A program made the translations under genes and the position numbers. A stretch of 64,000 nt of DNA. Source: Erpobdella octoculata (lineage: Eukaryota; Annelida; Clitellata; Hirudinida; Erpobdellidae). The notes below the pieces were generated by a model. That model did not search any database. It saw only the letters and a list, made by a program, of their open reading frames with translations, and had not been told where the DNA came from. Location of the stretch: contig OZ022247.1 in NCBI GenBank assembly GCA_963978895.1, forward strand, positions 9,258,447 to 9,322,446, read 5' to 3'. Positions 41,301 through 54,100 of the stretch are shown one piece after another (the first letter of the stretch is position 1; each line of letters starts with the position of its first letter).

Positions 41301-44300
41301 ATTAGGTATTTAATTTTTTCGATGATATAATAAAAAATAACGATTAAATGCTACCATGGTGTAATATACAAAACGTCTTGTTCCAGTAACTATTACTAGT
41401 ACTTATTAGTAGCTAAGGATATTGTCTGAATAAACAAGCAAATAAACTGAAAGGCTTATCGATGATTCGCTGGCAATTGACAAACTTGCTAAAACTCAGT
41501 TTGATGTATTCAACCAAGAAATACACGAGTGTCAGATTTGATCAGGTAACGTCAATTTGTAGCGTGCTTAACTAGTACAATTAAACTGAACTTTAAACTC
41601 ATGAGTAACATGTACAATTTAAAACACTTGCAAACAAAAACTGACTATCAGTTGAAACAGTTGAGCTAAAAATATAGAGATATTGCTCTTTGAAAGGAAG
41701 TAAATAAACTGACTGTATTTGAAAGAGAAAGTTTTTAATTAGGATACTGATTAAACATTTGCATAATCCAAAATTCAGTAACAGAGGATAACATTTATGG
41801 CAGCGTGCAATGCCGAATAACTCAAGTTTAAAGTAAACTGATGGTAAATCTAAAAATTTTTAAGCAATCAGGTTGCAAAAGTGTTTCTTTTAGAACAACT
41901 TTTTTTGGAATTTATGTAAACATTTATATAATTGTATTTTATTTGTTTTTGTTGTAAAACAAAGATAATTATTTTTATTCACAATTTTTTTTACAAATTA
42001 TGCAAATTTTAATAGAATGTATTGTCATAAAAAGAAAGCCTATATTTAAAATTTCAGCTTGATTGGATGACAGGAAGTTAGTTAATTTTTACATTCAAGG
42101 TTTGCAAACATTAAAGTAAGCAAGTCTGGCGGTGAAATTAATATAAGGAATTGGAAAAAATCAAATACAATTAAAAAAATGTTTACATACACAAATTTAA
42201 AAGTGTCATTTAAAAAATGGAAAACCGACAAATCCAGAAATATAAGGGATTTGTGAAAAAAATTTGGTTTTGACAGCTTACTTATTCATTATTTTGACTT
42301 TGTTACATTATTTTATCTTATATACCAATATTGTCTAAAATCAATTTTAGTTGTTTCTGTAAAATGTTAGACAAAGGACTCAAAGGATCAACATTTTTAT
42401 AATATATTTTTCTGTGTAAGTTTGTGCGTGTATTTAACTTATTCGCTCATGCAAGTTGGCCTGGGGACAAACTGGGAAGTAACTACTTTGGGACCCATTA
42501 GTTGAACTTAAAATATTTAGCCGGCGACTACATGGCCTGTACCCAAAAAAAACTTACAAATGAAGAGGTTTCCAAACAATTGACATGATCCATTTCAAGT
42601 GACCAGTCAATGTGCGACCCAACTGTTTTCCAGTTACTGGATCCCAAATACAAATCTAAAAAATAATATTTCTGTATGTCATCATCTAGTTAACATAACT
42701 AACTCTTTTAAGAAATCATAATCCAACAAATAGCAAACAATTGTGATAAACTGGAAGATAATACAAAAATTTATATAAAAAATATAAGTAGTAGTAATTT
42801 TGTGCAATGTCCAGTACAATGTGAACATCTATATAGCCTAATAGGACTAAGTTATTTCATGTCTTGAATCATAACCTAGTCTATTTTTAGCCTTTTTTTA
42901 TCCAGGCTTTGACTGGATCACACTAAAAAAAGCAGAATTACAAAATAAAAAGCAAATATATTTATTTATTTATTTGTAAAGCGCAAAATAGCAAAACGCA
43001 ACATATAAATGATATTAACAAATAAGAAAAACAATAATCTCACTTGCGAACCTCATCAAGATACAATAAAATTATTGGTAAATATTGACAACATTAAGAA
43101 AAGTATTTTATATTTATAGAATAAACAAGCAGGATACCCGGCGTTGCCTGGGGTTTTTAAAGGTTTTTCTATCTCACTCCTGTTTCCTTCCTTGCTTGCT
43201 TTCACGCTCTCGGTCACTTTAACTTTCCCACTAGTTCTTTTGCTCTCGATCGATTTTCTGCTCCGGCTTGCTTTCCAGTTCCCGCGCATTCTCCAGTTCC
43301 AGTCTCCGCACATTTTGTGACCGATTCCAATTTTTTTCACAGTAATTTTCTCCCATTGACTTTCAAGGTCGTGTAAAAATGTTATTACGATCGGATGAAT
43401 GGTGTAGCAATGCATAAAGAACATACAGACAGTCATTTATATATATATATATACTAGCAGAGGTACCCGGCGTTGCCCAGGGTTTTTAAAGGTTTTTTCT
43501 AATGCTTGTCTCTCTAGCTCCCGTTTCCTTCCCCACTTATTTTCCCGCTCCCGGTCGCTTTCCTGTTCCTGCTTGCTCTCCCGCTCCCGGTCGCTTTCCT
43601 GTTTGCTACCGGTTTCTCGCTACCGGTCGCTTTCCCGTTCCCTGTCGGTTTTTTCGCTTCGGCAGTTTTCCTCTCCCAGACGTTTTCCCGTTTTTTCCCG
43701 GTCCGGGTCGCTTTCCCGCTCCCGGTGACTTTCCCTCTCTCGGTCGCTTTCCTGTTCCCGGTAGCTTTCCTGTTCCCTGTCGCTTTCCCGTTCTCGCTCG
43801 ATCTTTCGCTCTCAGTTGGCTTTCTGTTCCCGCTCATTTATGTATGTATATGTATGTATGTATATATATATAGTTCTCGCTCGCTCACCCGCTCCGCTCA
43901 TTTTGTGATGGATTTCAAATTTTTTTCTCTATATTTGATTCCCCTTGACTCTCAACGTTGTGTGAAAATTTCATTATGATCTGATGAATGGTGTAGCAAT
44001 GCATAAAGGACATACATACAACATATATATAAAAATAATATATATATATATATATAGAAGATAAAACAAAAACTAACCTGACCATTTTCACAACCAGATG
44101 CCAATTTTCTTCCACAGGGCGACCAACAAACAAAAAGAACATGGTTTTTGTGACCTTTGTTGTAAATAAATATTATTTATTATAAATAATTATTAATAAA
44201 CTTATTTAAAAAAACAAAATTTTTATCACCTTTGCAAACAAACTGAGGTGTTTCTGTGTTGACATCCCAAAATCTAACTGTCATGTCTCCTGAGCCACTT

Positions 44301-44438
44301 GCCAAGAACCTAGAATTGTTTCATTTATTATTAAATTTTCGATTCTTTTCTGCTAGGCTACAGTTAAACATTTCTTTTACAGTAAGCCACAAATTTTGAT
44401 GCTCTTATGGTTTTAAAATTGCTTTTTATCTGCAATTC

Positions 44439-44481
<43 letters not shown>

Positions 44482-46724
44482 ACTACCAGGGTTATCCGAT
44501 ATTACCTGGGTTTTTTGTTTAGTTTTCTCTAATTATTTGCTGAGAGAACATAAAATAAAGAGCAGATTTTTTGAAAAATATCTTAAAACCTTCTTTTTAA
44601 TGAAGGCTATGCTGGATAAGTCCGAAATATTCCGACAATATAATATATATATAACATTTTTCTTTGCCTTGTTCAATGCATGTTTTATAAAGTTTAACTC
44701 ATATTTGTAAAATAACAATAGGATTCTGAAGATTGATATATCTGAAACTGTCCAGTTAGCTTAAGGTAATAAAAGCGTTAAATCTCTTTTTATGTCATGT
44801 CAGCCTGACGCGAAATTAATTTTCAACACTTCAAAAAACAATCATAGATTGTATATACCGTAAAAATTCGCGGAACGGCTGTGCACGTTTTGGCTATATT
44901 CCGTAAAAATTTTCAAATTAAAATTAAATATAATAGAACAAATAAATAATAATTTATGATTTTAAAGCTCTAAATAATAAAAAGCACACCAGCACTCGCA
45001 CACATAGCAAAATGCTGACCAAGCTACACAATGGTAATCCTAAAAGATAATAAGCAGTCCAGGGTTGGTCTAGTGGTACAGACATCGGCTTTCAGAGTCG
45101 TAGGACCTGGGTTCGACTCCTACTCACGTCAACTCTCGGGGGGTTTTCCTTTCCCACTCGGTCACAAGGTTGTGTAAAAATTTAGTTACAATTGTTAATT
45201 ATACATTATATATATATATATATAAAGATAAACATATATGTAAGATATATTGGTGTGTCACGTAAACTGAGCAATTACTGGTTTTGCTGCCAGTGTAAAT
45301 GATAACTAATTATTTTTGTTTTCCAATCTTTTTTGTTTGATTTACTATTTTTACATTAATTATTTTTGTTTTTTTGCATTTCCATTATTATTTATGTTTA
45401 AAATTAGGATTATAATTGTTCTTCAAATTATATGTAAATAAAATATAATATTTAAAATATTACTTGAATGTTGAATTACTCTGTGTCAACCAAATTTTTG
45501 AATTTTGAATTAATAAAAGCAAAAATTTTGAGAGCCGGGGCCGCCAGATATTTTCGGCTCTGGGTCCGACAAAAATTAGCGACTACGCAAGCCCGCTTAT
45601 GGGGGCGAATCGCCCAGTGGGAAAACCGTCCGGAGGGCGATTCGTCTTTAAAATTTCACGGACTACAGAGAAAATAAACCGGCAGTGAAAATAGCAAAAA
45701 TCAGCATAAACCTGCAAGTGAAAATAGCAAAAATCAGCATAAACCTGCAAGTGAAAATAGCAAAAATCAGCATAAACCTGCAAGTGAAATTTCACTGATA
45801 ATAGCAAAAACTTTGAAAAAACATGTTAGTGAAAATTCACGGAAAATTGCGATAATAATTTGATTTCTTATCCTTGAAATTTCACTGAAAATAGCAATTA
45901 AGGGGTTTTCTTATCCGTAAATTTTCACGAAAAATAGCGATTAATGGGTTTTCTTATTCTTGAATTTTCACAGTTTAGAACACCTTGCAAAAACAATTGA
46001 AATGTTACAAAATTTACAACTTTTAACAGGAATTTCTTCATACTTAAACTTGACAAGTAAGGAAGTATAGTATCTGAACAACCATCACGATATATCAGAA
46101 TGTATTTAAATCATCAGAAACTCCTGTATACAATAAATTAAAATATCTTCATTACAAAAAAACAACCTTCCATCAGGACTGCATTGGACATCCAGGATTT
46201 CACCAGCATGTCCAGGAATTGAACTTGAGCATCTAGTAACTGCAAAAACTTTAAAAGGAGCTTCAGGCTCGTAAACGATGTCTATGACATCTTCTGTCAC
46301 TGGAGATTCTTGATTTTTTAGAGTGTCTCGTATGCATCCCACTACTTCTAGTCGATTTATGTAAAACGAAAATAGCTGTTTTTCTTCCTGAAAATGAAAT
46401 TGATTATTTTGAAAAAAACATTAAAGATCTTTAATCAATTTTATTGAGTAGAAAGGTGATCCTGTATTAAAATTATAAAAGTTAATTGTAATGATAGAAA
46501 TGTATAACCATTATAAATAAACATACATTGTTTAAAAAGCTGTTGCAAATCTCCGTCAACTTTTCAACCGTAGAATCAATGTGCAAGCTGAATGTGTTTC
46601 CCAATAGTTCTCCACTCTCGTTTTTCAATTGAATTGAAACTTCTTTCAATTTTTCTAAACAAGCAGACTTATAATTAGCCGCATTAATATTATTTTCAGC
46701 TTTTCGTTTTGGATTTCTTTTCAT
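38322..46724 (-). CDS. NLE1: Notchless homolog 1, WD40 ribosome-assembly factor, complete, 12 coding exons
   Basis: Exons: 46527-46724, 46167-46387, 44230-44309, 44078-44154, 42558-42655, 39681-39717, 39411-39566, 39176-39311, 39068-39114, 38779-38981, 38474-38630 and 38322-38396. All phases fit and give 494 residues (human NLE1 has 485). The N-terminal NLE domain (about 28-120) includes VSIQLKNESGELLGNTF and DIVYEPEAPFKVFAVTRC. WD40 repeats then fill the rest, for example SGSGDMTVRFWDVNT, SASHDRTMKVWKPET, SASFDKSVKLWSG and PGHADEVYALDWSPDG. NLE1/Rsa4 acts in the nucleolus and nucleus: its NLE domain binds the AAA+ ATPase Midasin during 60S maturation, and it was first described as a Notch modifier. 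Exon 6 is only 37 nt. The protein ends DKVLKM, a few residues short of the human tail. Introns 2 and 4 carry a SINE and Helitrons. ATG 46722 has an A-rich context. Confidence 0.97.
40200..40372 (-). repeat. Dispersed repeat R1, reversed copy in an NLE1 intron
   Basis: Inverse of the segments at 1846-2105 and 61145-61440, including the ACAGAGAAGGACACACACAC stretch. It lies in the 2.8 kb NLE1 intron 5 (39718-42557), which also holds a reversed R3 segment at 42040-42145. Confidence 0.6.
43130..43440 (-). mobile_element. Decayed Helitron in NLE1 intron 4
   Basis: Begins with a worn CTAG region and hairpin (ACCCGGCGTTGCCTGGGG on the plus strand). It continues with the TTTTTCTATC segment and ends with GATCGGATGAATGGTGTAGC, as in the adjacent copy. 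Confidence 0.65.
43454..44058 (-). mobile_element. Helitron in NLE1 intron 4, near full length
   Basis: The 3' end is CTAG at 43454-43457 followed by the hairpin (plus strand ACCCGGCGTTGCCCAGGG). The interior is GGTCGCTTTCC-type minisatellite, then CATTTTGTGATGGATTTC, GATCTGATGAATGGTGTAGC and a TA-rich 5' end with TC at 44057-44058. The 5' end is 19 bp from NLE1 exon 4 and 13 bp from its donor GTTAGT (44072-44077). It encodes no protein. Confidence 0.75.
44482..44530 (-). mobile_element. Decayed Helitron 3' end after a (TA)n tract
   Basis: ACTACCAGGGTTATCCGATA and TTACCTGGGTTTTTT are a mutated version of the CTAG-hairpin end. A (TA)n run at 44440-44478 precedes it. It lies in NLE1 intron 2. 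Confidence 0.4.
45055..45225 (+). mobile_element. tRNA-derived SINE in NLE1 intron 2
   Basis: Carries a pol III A box (TGGTCTAGTGG, 45066-45076) and B box (GGTTCGACTCC, 45110-45120) at normal tRNA spacing, then a unique body and a TA-rich tail (about 45206). The anticodon arm does not pair well, so it is read as a SINE head, not a working tRNA gene. Confidence 0.6.
45685..45787. repeat. 33-bp tandem repeat, 3 copies
   Basis: Three identical units starting GTGAAAATAGCAAAAATCAG, followed by degenerate GTGAAATTTCACTG-like sequence to about 45970. It lies in NLE1 intron 2. The left flank (about 45528-45660) is unusually GC-rich and may be the end of a mobile element. Confidence 0.9.
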
Positions 46725-47861
46725 TTTTGGTAATCGGAAAACTTGGTTAAAGATGAAACACGTGCATCTAATAACAATCAAAACAAAGACTTATTTGTTT
46801 TTGATCATTAAGTGCTATAGACTTAAGATATCTATGGACACTTTTATTAAACTTGACTTCAAAAACTTATTAAAATGTTGACTAAAATATTACTATAATT
46901 AATCGTAAAAATATTATTGCATTTAAAAATTGATTTGCAAAATTTAAAAATATAAAAGTGTGTTTTTAAAAAACTTCGATTTTTTAACTTTCACTTGTTA
47001 GAAAGATGTTGTAGTGGAATCAGCTGATGATCGTTGCATCATTCAACCCACAGTGGTATATATAAATAGGGGTGCAGAGCCTACGGCCAAGACCCGAAGG
47101 CCAGATTCAGCCCTCTGAGCAAATTGAAGTGAAATTATTGACATATTTATGTTTATGTGGGCAAATATTGTAAAAGAAAAAACATCAATTGAATTAAGCT
47201 GATATCAAATGGGATATAAACATCACTTATATTTTGAAGATTGCCACAACATTTATAAAGTAATTAAATCATTCAGTCGCAGCATTAAATTTTGTGCAAA
47301 CTGAGAAATTAATTGTTATAGAAACTGAGTTGTTACTTACTCGTTATTGAAATTACAATTATGGATTTTGTTAAACTCATCACTGCATAAGATTTTCTTT
47401 TCTATATGTTTCATAATCTTCTCGCGCTGATCCAAATCTTATTTCTTACATTTTTCGTGTTCATATTATGTCATAGAATTTTTTCAAAGCTGAAAGTTCA
47501 AGAATTATCTGATCTGATAATAAAATTAAAACTGAATTAGCAAAATACATTAATTATAGTTAAATTACAAATCGGAATAATATATTTGACTATATTTTCT
47601 TTCACCAAGGAATTCAAAACAGGGACGTTATTTCACAAAAAAGAGTGAAGGGCAAGTTGTTGAAAAGTCCCACACGTTCATACATTTTATCTTATTTTAC
47701 AGCCGAAAAAGCTGATGAACGGGGAGGAGGGAGGGGGTAGTCGCTGAAACTTGTCCGAAATTTTCCAAAATTTTCCTAAAACTTTCATACTTTTTTTCTG
47801 TCCAAAATGCTGGGGTAGTCGTGCGTATGAACTTTAAAAAAAATTATTCAACCGTCGGGGG
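46725..47861. other. Upstream region of NLE1
   Basis: AT-rich. A shorter relative of R2 occurs at about 46838-47010. No clear promoter motif of NLE1 could be named. No gene is seen. Confidence 0.3.
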
Positions 47862-48020
47862 ACTAGTTCTAAGTCTAGGAAGGCCAACTTCAACGTCATA
47901 GGGTCCCGATTCAACGTCAACAAAAAACCATTTCAAAGTCGTATAGGTTGTCTAATTCAACGTCAAGGGAAACCCAGTTCTACGTCAAAGAGGCCCACTT
48001 TAACGTCAGAGAGATCTGAG
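47862..48020. repeat. Degenerate array of 22-24 bp AACGTCA units
   Basis: Six or seven successive units of the type ATTCAACGTCAAGGGAAACC, with the core TTCAACGTCA and a following run such as AGGGTCCC. The layout recalls the terminal arrays of elements A and C, but no partner array or target duplication was found. Confidence 0.55.
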
Positions 48021-48339
48021 AGACCAGCTTATCAGTTAGGATCGACCATTCCATGTCCTCTTTAAATTACCTCCCTTCTAAATGGCGTTTCTGTGTCAGC
48101 AAGGACTGAAACCATGTCGTCACACCGGATGACACCAGCCGTAGGAACGGTTCGGATTTTCTTCCTGAAAAATCTTTGCATATGTCAGAGTTTGTGTATA
48201 TCTCACCTTTTCTTTTCATGAATGACAAAGCATCGGTTAATAAAAAATCTTGCGGCAAGCTTGCATAGTTTGTCCGCAATTCATCGTGGCTTAACTATAG
48301 ACGAAACAAGTGAACCGTAAAAAACTAAGTTTTTAAAAA

Positions 48340-48640
48340 AATCAATATATATATATATAAATGAATATCTGTTTGTTTGTTTGTCTCTCTGTGTGTCTTT
48401 TATGGATTGCTATACCTTTCATCCGATCGTAATAAAAATTTCACACAGCCTTGAAAGTCAATAGAAGGTTTTTGTGAAAAAATTTGAGATCGGTCACAGA
48501 GTAAGCTAGTGAGCGAGAACGGGAAAGCAAGCGGAAACGGGAACGGGAGAGCGAGTGGGAGAGTGGACTGGAGAATGAGTCGGAACGGGAGAGCAAGTGT
48601 GAACGGAAAAGCGACTCGAGCATGCAAGCAAACACGGTAA
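48340..48640 (+). mobile_element. Helitron 5' part
   Basis: TATATATATATAAATGAATA, then GTTTGTTTGTCTCTCTGTGT, CATCCGATCGTAATAAAAAT and GAACGGGAGAGC-type minisatellite. The 3' hairpin is absent, so the copy is truncated. Confidence 0.6.
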
Positions 48641-49517
48641 AGTTAATAAAAAGGGTTTAAAAATTAAATTTAGGTTACGAGTTAAATTGATAAATGTAGA
48701 GTTTGTATTTCTGTGAATAGATGAAATAATGATAAAATATATAAACAATGAAAAAATACAATGCATACCACCTATTTTCTAACGCATCGAGCTTCAATGG
48801 TTCATAAAATTCTGTACCCAGTTTTGATAGCTACTTAAAAGAAAAGATTCCAAAACCTCATACACTTTTCTCTAAAAAAATGTGATGACCGGGAAGGGAT
48901 AGCCTTAGTTAATTTTCCAAAAATTTGTTCAAAAATATCTCCAAAAACATTTTGGCTATTTTATTTAAAAAAAAAAACAATTTTTTTTGAAAAGTCTTAG
49001 GGGCAATTGCGCCCCAGCCACCGCAAATGACGCCCTTGGTGGTAGTGATTATAAAATACAATTTAATACGATTGAATGTATTTGTGTGCAACTTTCTTGC
49101 ATGCATCAATTGATAGGTAGAAATAATATTTTATTATTTAAAGATAAAAGCTCAAAACTAATTATTCTTTTACATCGTCGACCGTATTACTACTACGAAC
49201 ACAAATACCAGTGAAAAAGTACACCATAGTTCTAAATATAGCTACAATATTCGAGTGCAGTGACGTAACAGTGGTGTTTCCGTGTTTGTCGTTCTTTGCT
49301 GGTCAATCAAAAGCTGCCCGATTTAAGACCAGAAAAAATTTTTAAGTCACAACTCATTGCCGCGAGTTTGTCAATGGTTAGTTGGACGTGCAAAATAACG
49401 CATTCATTGAGATAATTTTTGTGGCTGGGAAATGAGCCTTCAGGAAAGTCAGTGTACAAATGCCTTGACATTCACAAGTATTTATTTTAGTTTTAATTTT
49501 TACTATTTTATTGAGTA

Positions 49518-50057
49518 CTAGCAGGGTTACCCGCGTTGTTCGGGGTTTTCAGAAGTTTTTATCATCATTTTTATCTCTTGCTCCCGTTTACTTTCCCGCT
49601 TGCTCTTCCGCTCCCGGTCGCTTTCCTGTTCCCGCTCACGCTTGCTCTCCCGTTTCCGGTCGCTTTCCTGTTCCCGTTCCCGCTTGTTCTCCCGTTCCCG
49701 TTCCCGTTCCCATTCGCACTCATTTTCTCTTTTCCATTCTTTCCTAACTTCTTTTAGCCCATAAAACGCAAAAAATGTTGCTAAAACTGGCTAAAAGTTG
49801 CTTGAAGCCTTTAAACGTTTTTACGTAAACTAAATTTGAATTTTATTACGCAATTACCTTCGATGGTCGTACATAGGCACTTTTGGCCTGGAAAGGTTTT
49901 TTGGCCGGGGGATCGGAGTAGGGAGTCCAAATCTTTTTAACTTTCTTCTCCTGTATGAGAACTACCTCTTTGCCAAATTTCATCAAGATCGCTCCAGCGG
50001 TTCAGATTTCTATAAAGGACAGACTCACACACAAACATTCATTTTTATATATATAGA
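49518..50057 (-). mobile_element. Complete non-autonomous Helitron
   Basis: The 5' end, TCTATATATATAAAAATGAA, starts at 50057 going down. The 3' end is a hairpin region followed by CTAG (49518-49521). The host bases are A on the 5' side and T on the 3' side, the expected A|T insertion with no target duplication. It is 540 bp and contains ATCGCTCCAGCGGTTCAGAT near the 5' end and CCCGTTCCC-type minisatellite near the 3' end. It encodes no protein. This is the best reference copy in the window. Confidence 0.82.
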
Positions 50058-51117
50058 TCACGAACGAGTAGAATGTTTTGGTTAAGTAATTTATTTTGTA
50101 TAACTGCTTCAAAGTAAACATGGCAAGTTAAAGAAAAAATTCTTTTCAACTACTAACAAGAAAGGACAAGAAATTGTGATCAAAGAGCTTCAAGGATTTT
50201 CAGTTTGAGTGTCACTAACAAGACGCACTCGTTGTTTCTTAAAACGAATAATTATAAGAAACAATCACATCATAATAAGAAAGTCCTCATCCAGTTCGAA
50301 TCAATGCCAGCCAATCAATTGTACTCACCAACGCACCTAATAATGTTCTAATAATTTCGCTGTGTGAATTGAAGTGAAATTGGTGACCACTTACAAATGT
50401 AACACGAAAATAAAAATTTCACCATTTTTACTGAAAAATGACCAAAATCAATTAAAAACTGTTTTTAAAAGCCTTTGGTTACAAACAAAAATAACTCGAC
50501 GTTGACATTGAGATATTCAAATGCATTCTTACTTATTATAATAATAAAACAGTTATTTTTAAGTAATCGAGTCGTAAGAAATAATCTTTATATGGAAGCG
50601 GCTCTCCGAGAGTATTAAGTTGGTTACAACATTATTATTTATGCACATTTTTCTACTGTAATGTGCAGCATTAAGTTAATTCATGTTCAATACAAACAAA
50701 TAAGCAAAGAAAAAAAAAATTCAAGTGGCAGACAACGCTCAAACAAGTTCATAAAATAAATAAATAAAAAACCAATTACTCTGAAACTGTTCGCTCTCTC
50801 AAGTGTTTTCTCACAAAATTTCATTTTTATTAACAAATGCAACGAGGTGTTAGAAGTTTAGCTGAATAGAAAAAAAATTAAAAAAAAGATTATATAATCA
50901 CGTGACAACGACTACGGACCAAACTCTGATTCCAACAACAACAAAAATAGCAAAAATTAAAATTCTGCAGAGTGGTTAAATGGAAAGATTGAATAAAAAC
51001 AAGAATGAACTGACTGACACTTTTCACAGCCTCAAATCAGCGTTTGAAAACCTCAGCACCGGATTGGATTTTGTTTTTATTTGATTATGAGTCCATTTTG
51101 AATTGTTATTTGAACAC

Positions 51118-54100
51118 TTAGATGACAAAATTGTCTGACAGAAAAATGCATTTGATAAGAGATGGAACAGGAACTTTGTTTTCGAGACTTTCAAGTTGTC
51201 TGAGCAACTGGAGACCTTCAAGACAGAGGTTTCTCAGCTGGGGAAGTTTGCCCAAAATATGAGACATCACCGGTGAATTGGCACTGGCTTCCTCGTATGT
51301 GTTTGATATGTGCTCACTCAACGACTCCAATATCTTGTTTTGTAAATTCTCTACTCTCTCTGGTTCCATTAAACCGTACCTGTCTGATAACAATAATACA
51401 GTTGTTGTATATGTATATATATATATATACACATACATATATATTAGGCAAATAATTGAATTATCAACTGATATGATACATGAAATGATATATGATGCAA
51501 TATGATACGATGTGACATGACATGACATGACAAAACACGGTATGACATGATATATGATATGATATGATATGATATGATATATGATATGATATATGATATG
51601 CCTTGACTTGACTTGACTTGGTATAACATAACGTAATATAACACAACATAAGTTAGTTATAAATTATTAAATTTCGTTTTAAAGAGCTTGCGCAATAAAC
51701 ATACCAGATAGAAGTAGAAGTGCTTCCATGCAAGCAGTCGATGTTGTATCCAGGCAAAGTTTTTTAAGAGAATCTGACAACTGGTAAAGTGAATCGATCC
51801 AAAGCTTGAAGGATTCGGGAAACTGAGACAAACTCATTGAGGTTCCGTTACCCAATGAGATGGCCGTGTCGTTATTTGTTATACTGAAATAAAAAAATGC
51901 ATTTTCTTCTCACTTCTCATGCTAACGAAGAACAATAAGTAGGTTCTATTCAATTTTATGAATACAAAACATTTGTTTTTTAAGTACAGTAAAAGTCGTG
52001 AAGAGCGGACACTCTTAGGGAAGACCAAAGATATTCGCTTCTCGTCTCCGTCCCTACCTCAGGGAAAAACTACTAGGCCCTATAGCATCCGCTCTTGAGG
52101 GTGTCGTTCTAAAGGATTTTACTGTACTGACATAACTACAACAAGATCATTTGAGTCTCACCGTAATTTTTGTCACAATTAACTTTTAATGCTAAAAATA
52201 AATTTTTGCTACTCCAACGGTATGCCGCTTACTTTTTTGCTATCTGGAATGAAAACAGTTCCAGAAAGGAGGAATTGAACAGTAAGTTGCGATCATCCGT
52301 TAAAAGATCAACAAAGTTTGGAATTCTGACAGACCAACTCTGGTATGTTTCATAGGTTTGAACAAACATAGCATAAAACTGCTTGATGACGTCAGGAACC
52401 GATGAGTCAGCGTTGCTCGTCTCGTCTTCCAAAAGCTGCAAACAAATGATTAAACATGACAATTATTGTGTTTATCTCTACAATAAATGATCGTCACACA
52501 GTAAACTGTTTCACGCTCTCACCTGACTTGATTCTGCCGACCGTTCGACGTAAGCCTTGACAAGTTCACTGGCAATGTTGATGGGGGGCAGGTCAAAACT
52601 TCCCATTTGAGTAAGATGACCTCTCGATGGAAGTCTGCCTCGTCTTCCTTTCAATGAATTCATCCGGACCACTAATTTCAACAATTTTTAAACATCATAT
52701 TTTATTTTATAAATAAATGTTCAAGTTATAAGCCGAATTCTCTAGCTTTTACTCTTTCAGAAAACATTTTTAGAACAAAAACATCTAAAATTTGTTTTGC
52801 AGTGTAAAATAAATTAGATTTTTATTACCAAACGCCGTTTTATTTTGATATTTAAGAATAAATAATTATATTAAATGCATAATTGTATTATTATGATAGT
52901 TAAAGTTTTTTTTTGTTACAAATGGTTTCTATAGAAACATACCTTCTCTTTGCATTCCGACGGCCAAACACTTTTGAAAGCGGCAGAATTGACATCTGTT
53001 GCGTCTTCTTTTGTCAACTGGGCACTTCTTATCAGCTGGACACGAATATTTGGCGCCTTTTTGAACCGTGCGCTGGAAAAATTAAATGCAAATTATAGAT
53101 AAACCTGGTTTTGTTCGGCGCAAGCACCTGTTTTTTAAACTCTTAATAAGCCACATAATTATAGTTGTACAATAATCAAATAACACCCACGCTGTCTCCT
53201 CGAATCTATCCAATAATCAACAGGTAAGCTTCTTCACACATACTCACATACACACATGTCTATTGTTTTCACAATAACCAGCAGCTAAGCTTCCACACGC
53301 ATACTGCATGCTCGCACACACACATGTTTATCCTCACAATATGTGCGCGTTCGTATGTGAATACGATGCCTTATGATGTAAAAGGATAGGCTCAAGTAAA
53401 AAAAAGAAAAATTCATATTTTTAATAATACAACCACAAAATTGATTTGAAATTGACACTTCTAGGTAGCATAAATAACAAATAACGAAAGTTATATGCCA
53501 CTGCCATTAATTAAAGAATTTAGATGTTGAAAACCTGCTAGAACGCTTGTTTATTTAGGCTTATGTGCGTGTGCACGTGTGGATATAATACCATATTATG
53601 ATACATAAGGATGGGCTTAGTGAACGTTGACCTAATTAATCCACGTCAGCGTTCTACGGAGAGTTTCTGAGTGAGTGAGTTGTGTGATTGAAGCTGGGAG
53701 ATTGTAATAGCTGATAAATATTCGAATACATTGATATTATAAGAAGATTTGTTTTGATTTAAATAAAATACAAATATTTAAATATTAAAAAGTTTTCCAT
53801 TATTAATCAAAAATTTCTTTTCACCTTAAAAAACCCTTTGCACCCTTCACACGTTCTAACTCCATAGTGCAAACATATGGCATTGTCCCCGCACACGGAA
53901 CATTGTAAACCCTCTTTCGTCGGTAACTTTGAAGTCGAGGAAGAGAACAGAGGAGTCTGAATGGAATCTGAAGAGCAACACTGCATGCTGTTTCCTGGCG
54001 TGGCTGGGGAACTTTTCGGTGAATGGATGGAGCTGGTGTACCCCCCATCATTGTTGCTACAGAAAAAACATTTGCATTCATTTTCTTTGGGCTAATAAGC

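Noticed and set aside
45055..45130. Functional tRNA gene
   Set aside because: A and B boxes are present, but the anticodon stem and acceptor stem do not pair properly and a SINE-like body and tail follow.
47018..47050. CTGATGA near 47024 as a second hammerhead
   Set aside because: No GAAA core or pairing stems at the required distance.
48067..48279. 70-codon reverse frame with protein-like composition
   Set aside because: No family recognised, no supporting splice sites, and a competing frame of similar quality overlaps it.
51444..51649. Ile-Ser-Tyr/His-rich frames
   Set aside because: They translate the ATGATAT/ACATG simple-sequence array in an NR4A intron.
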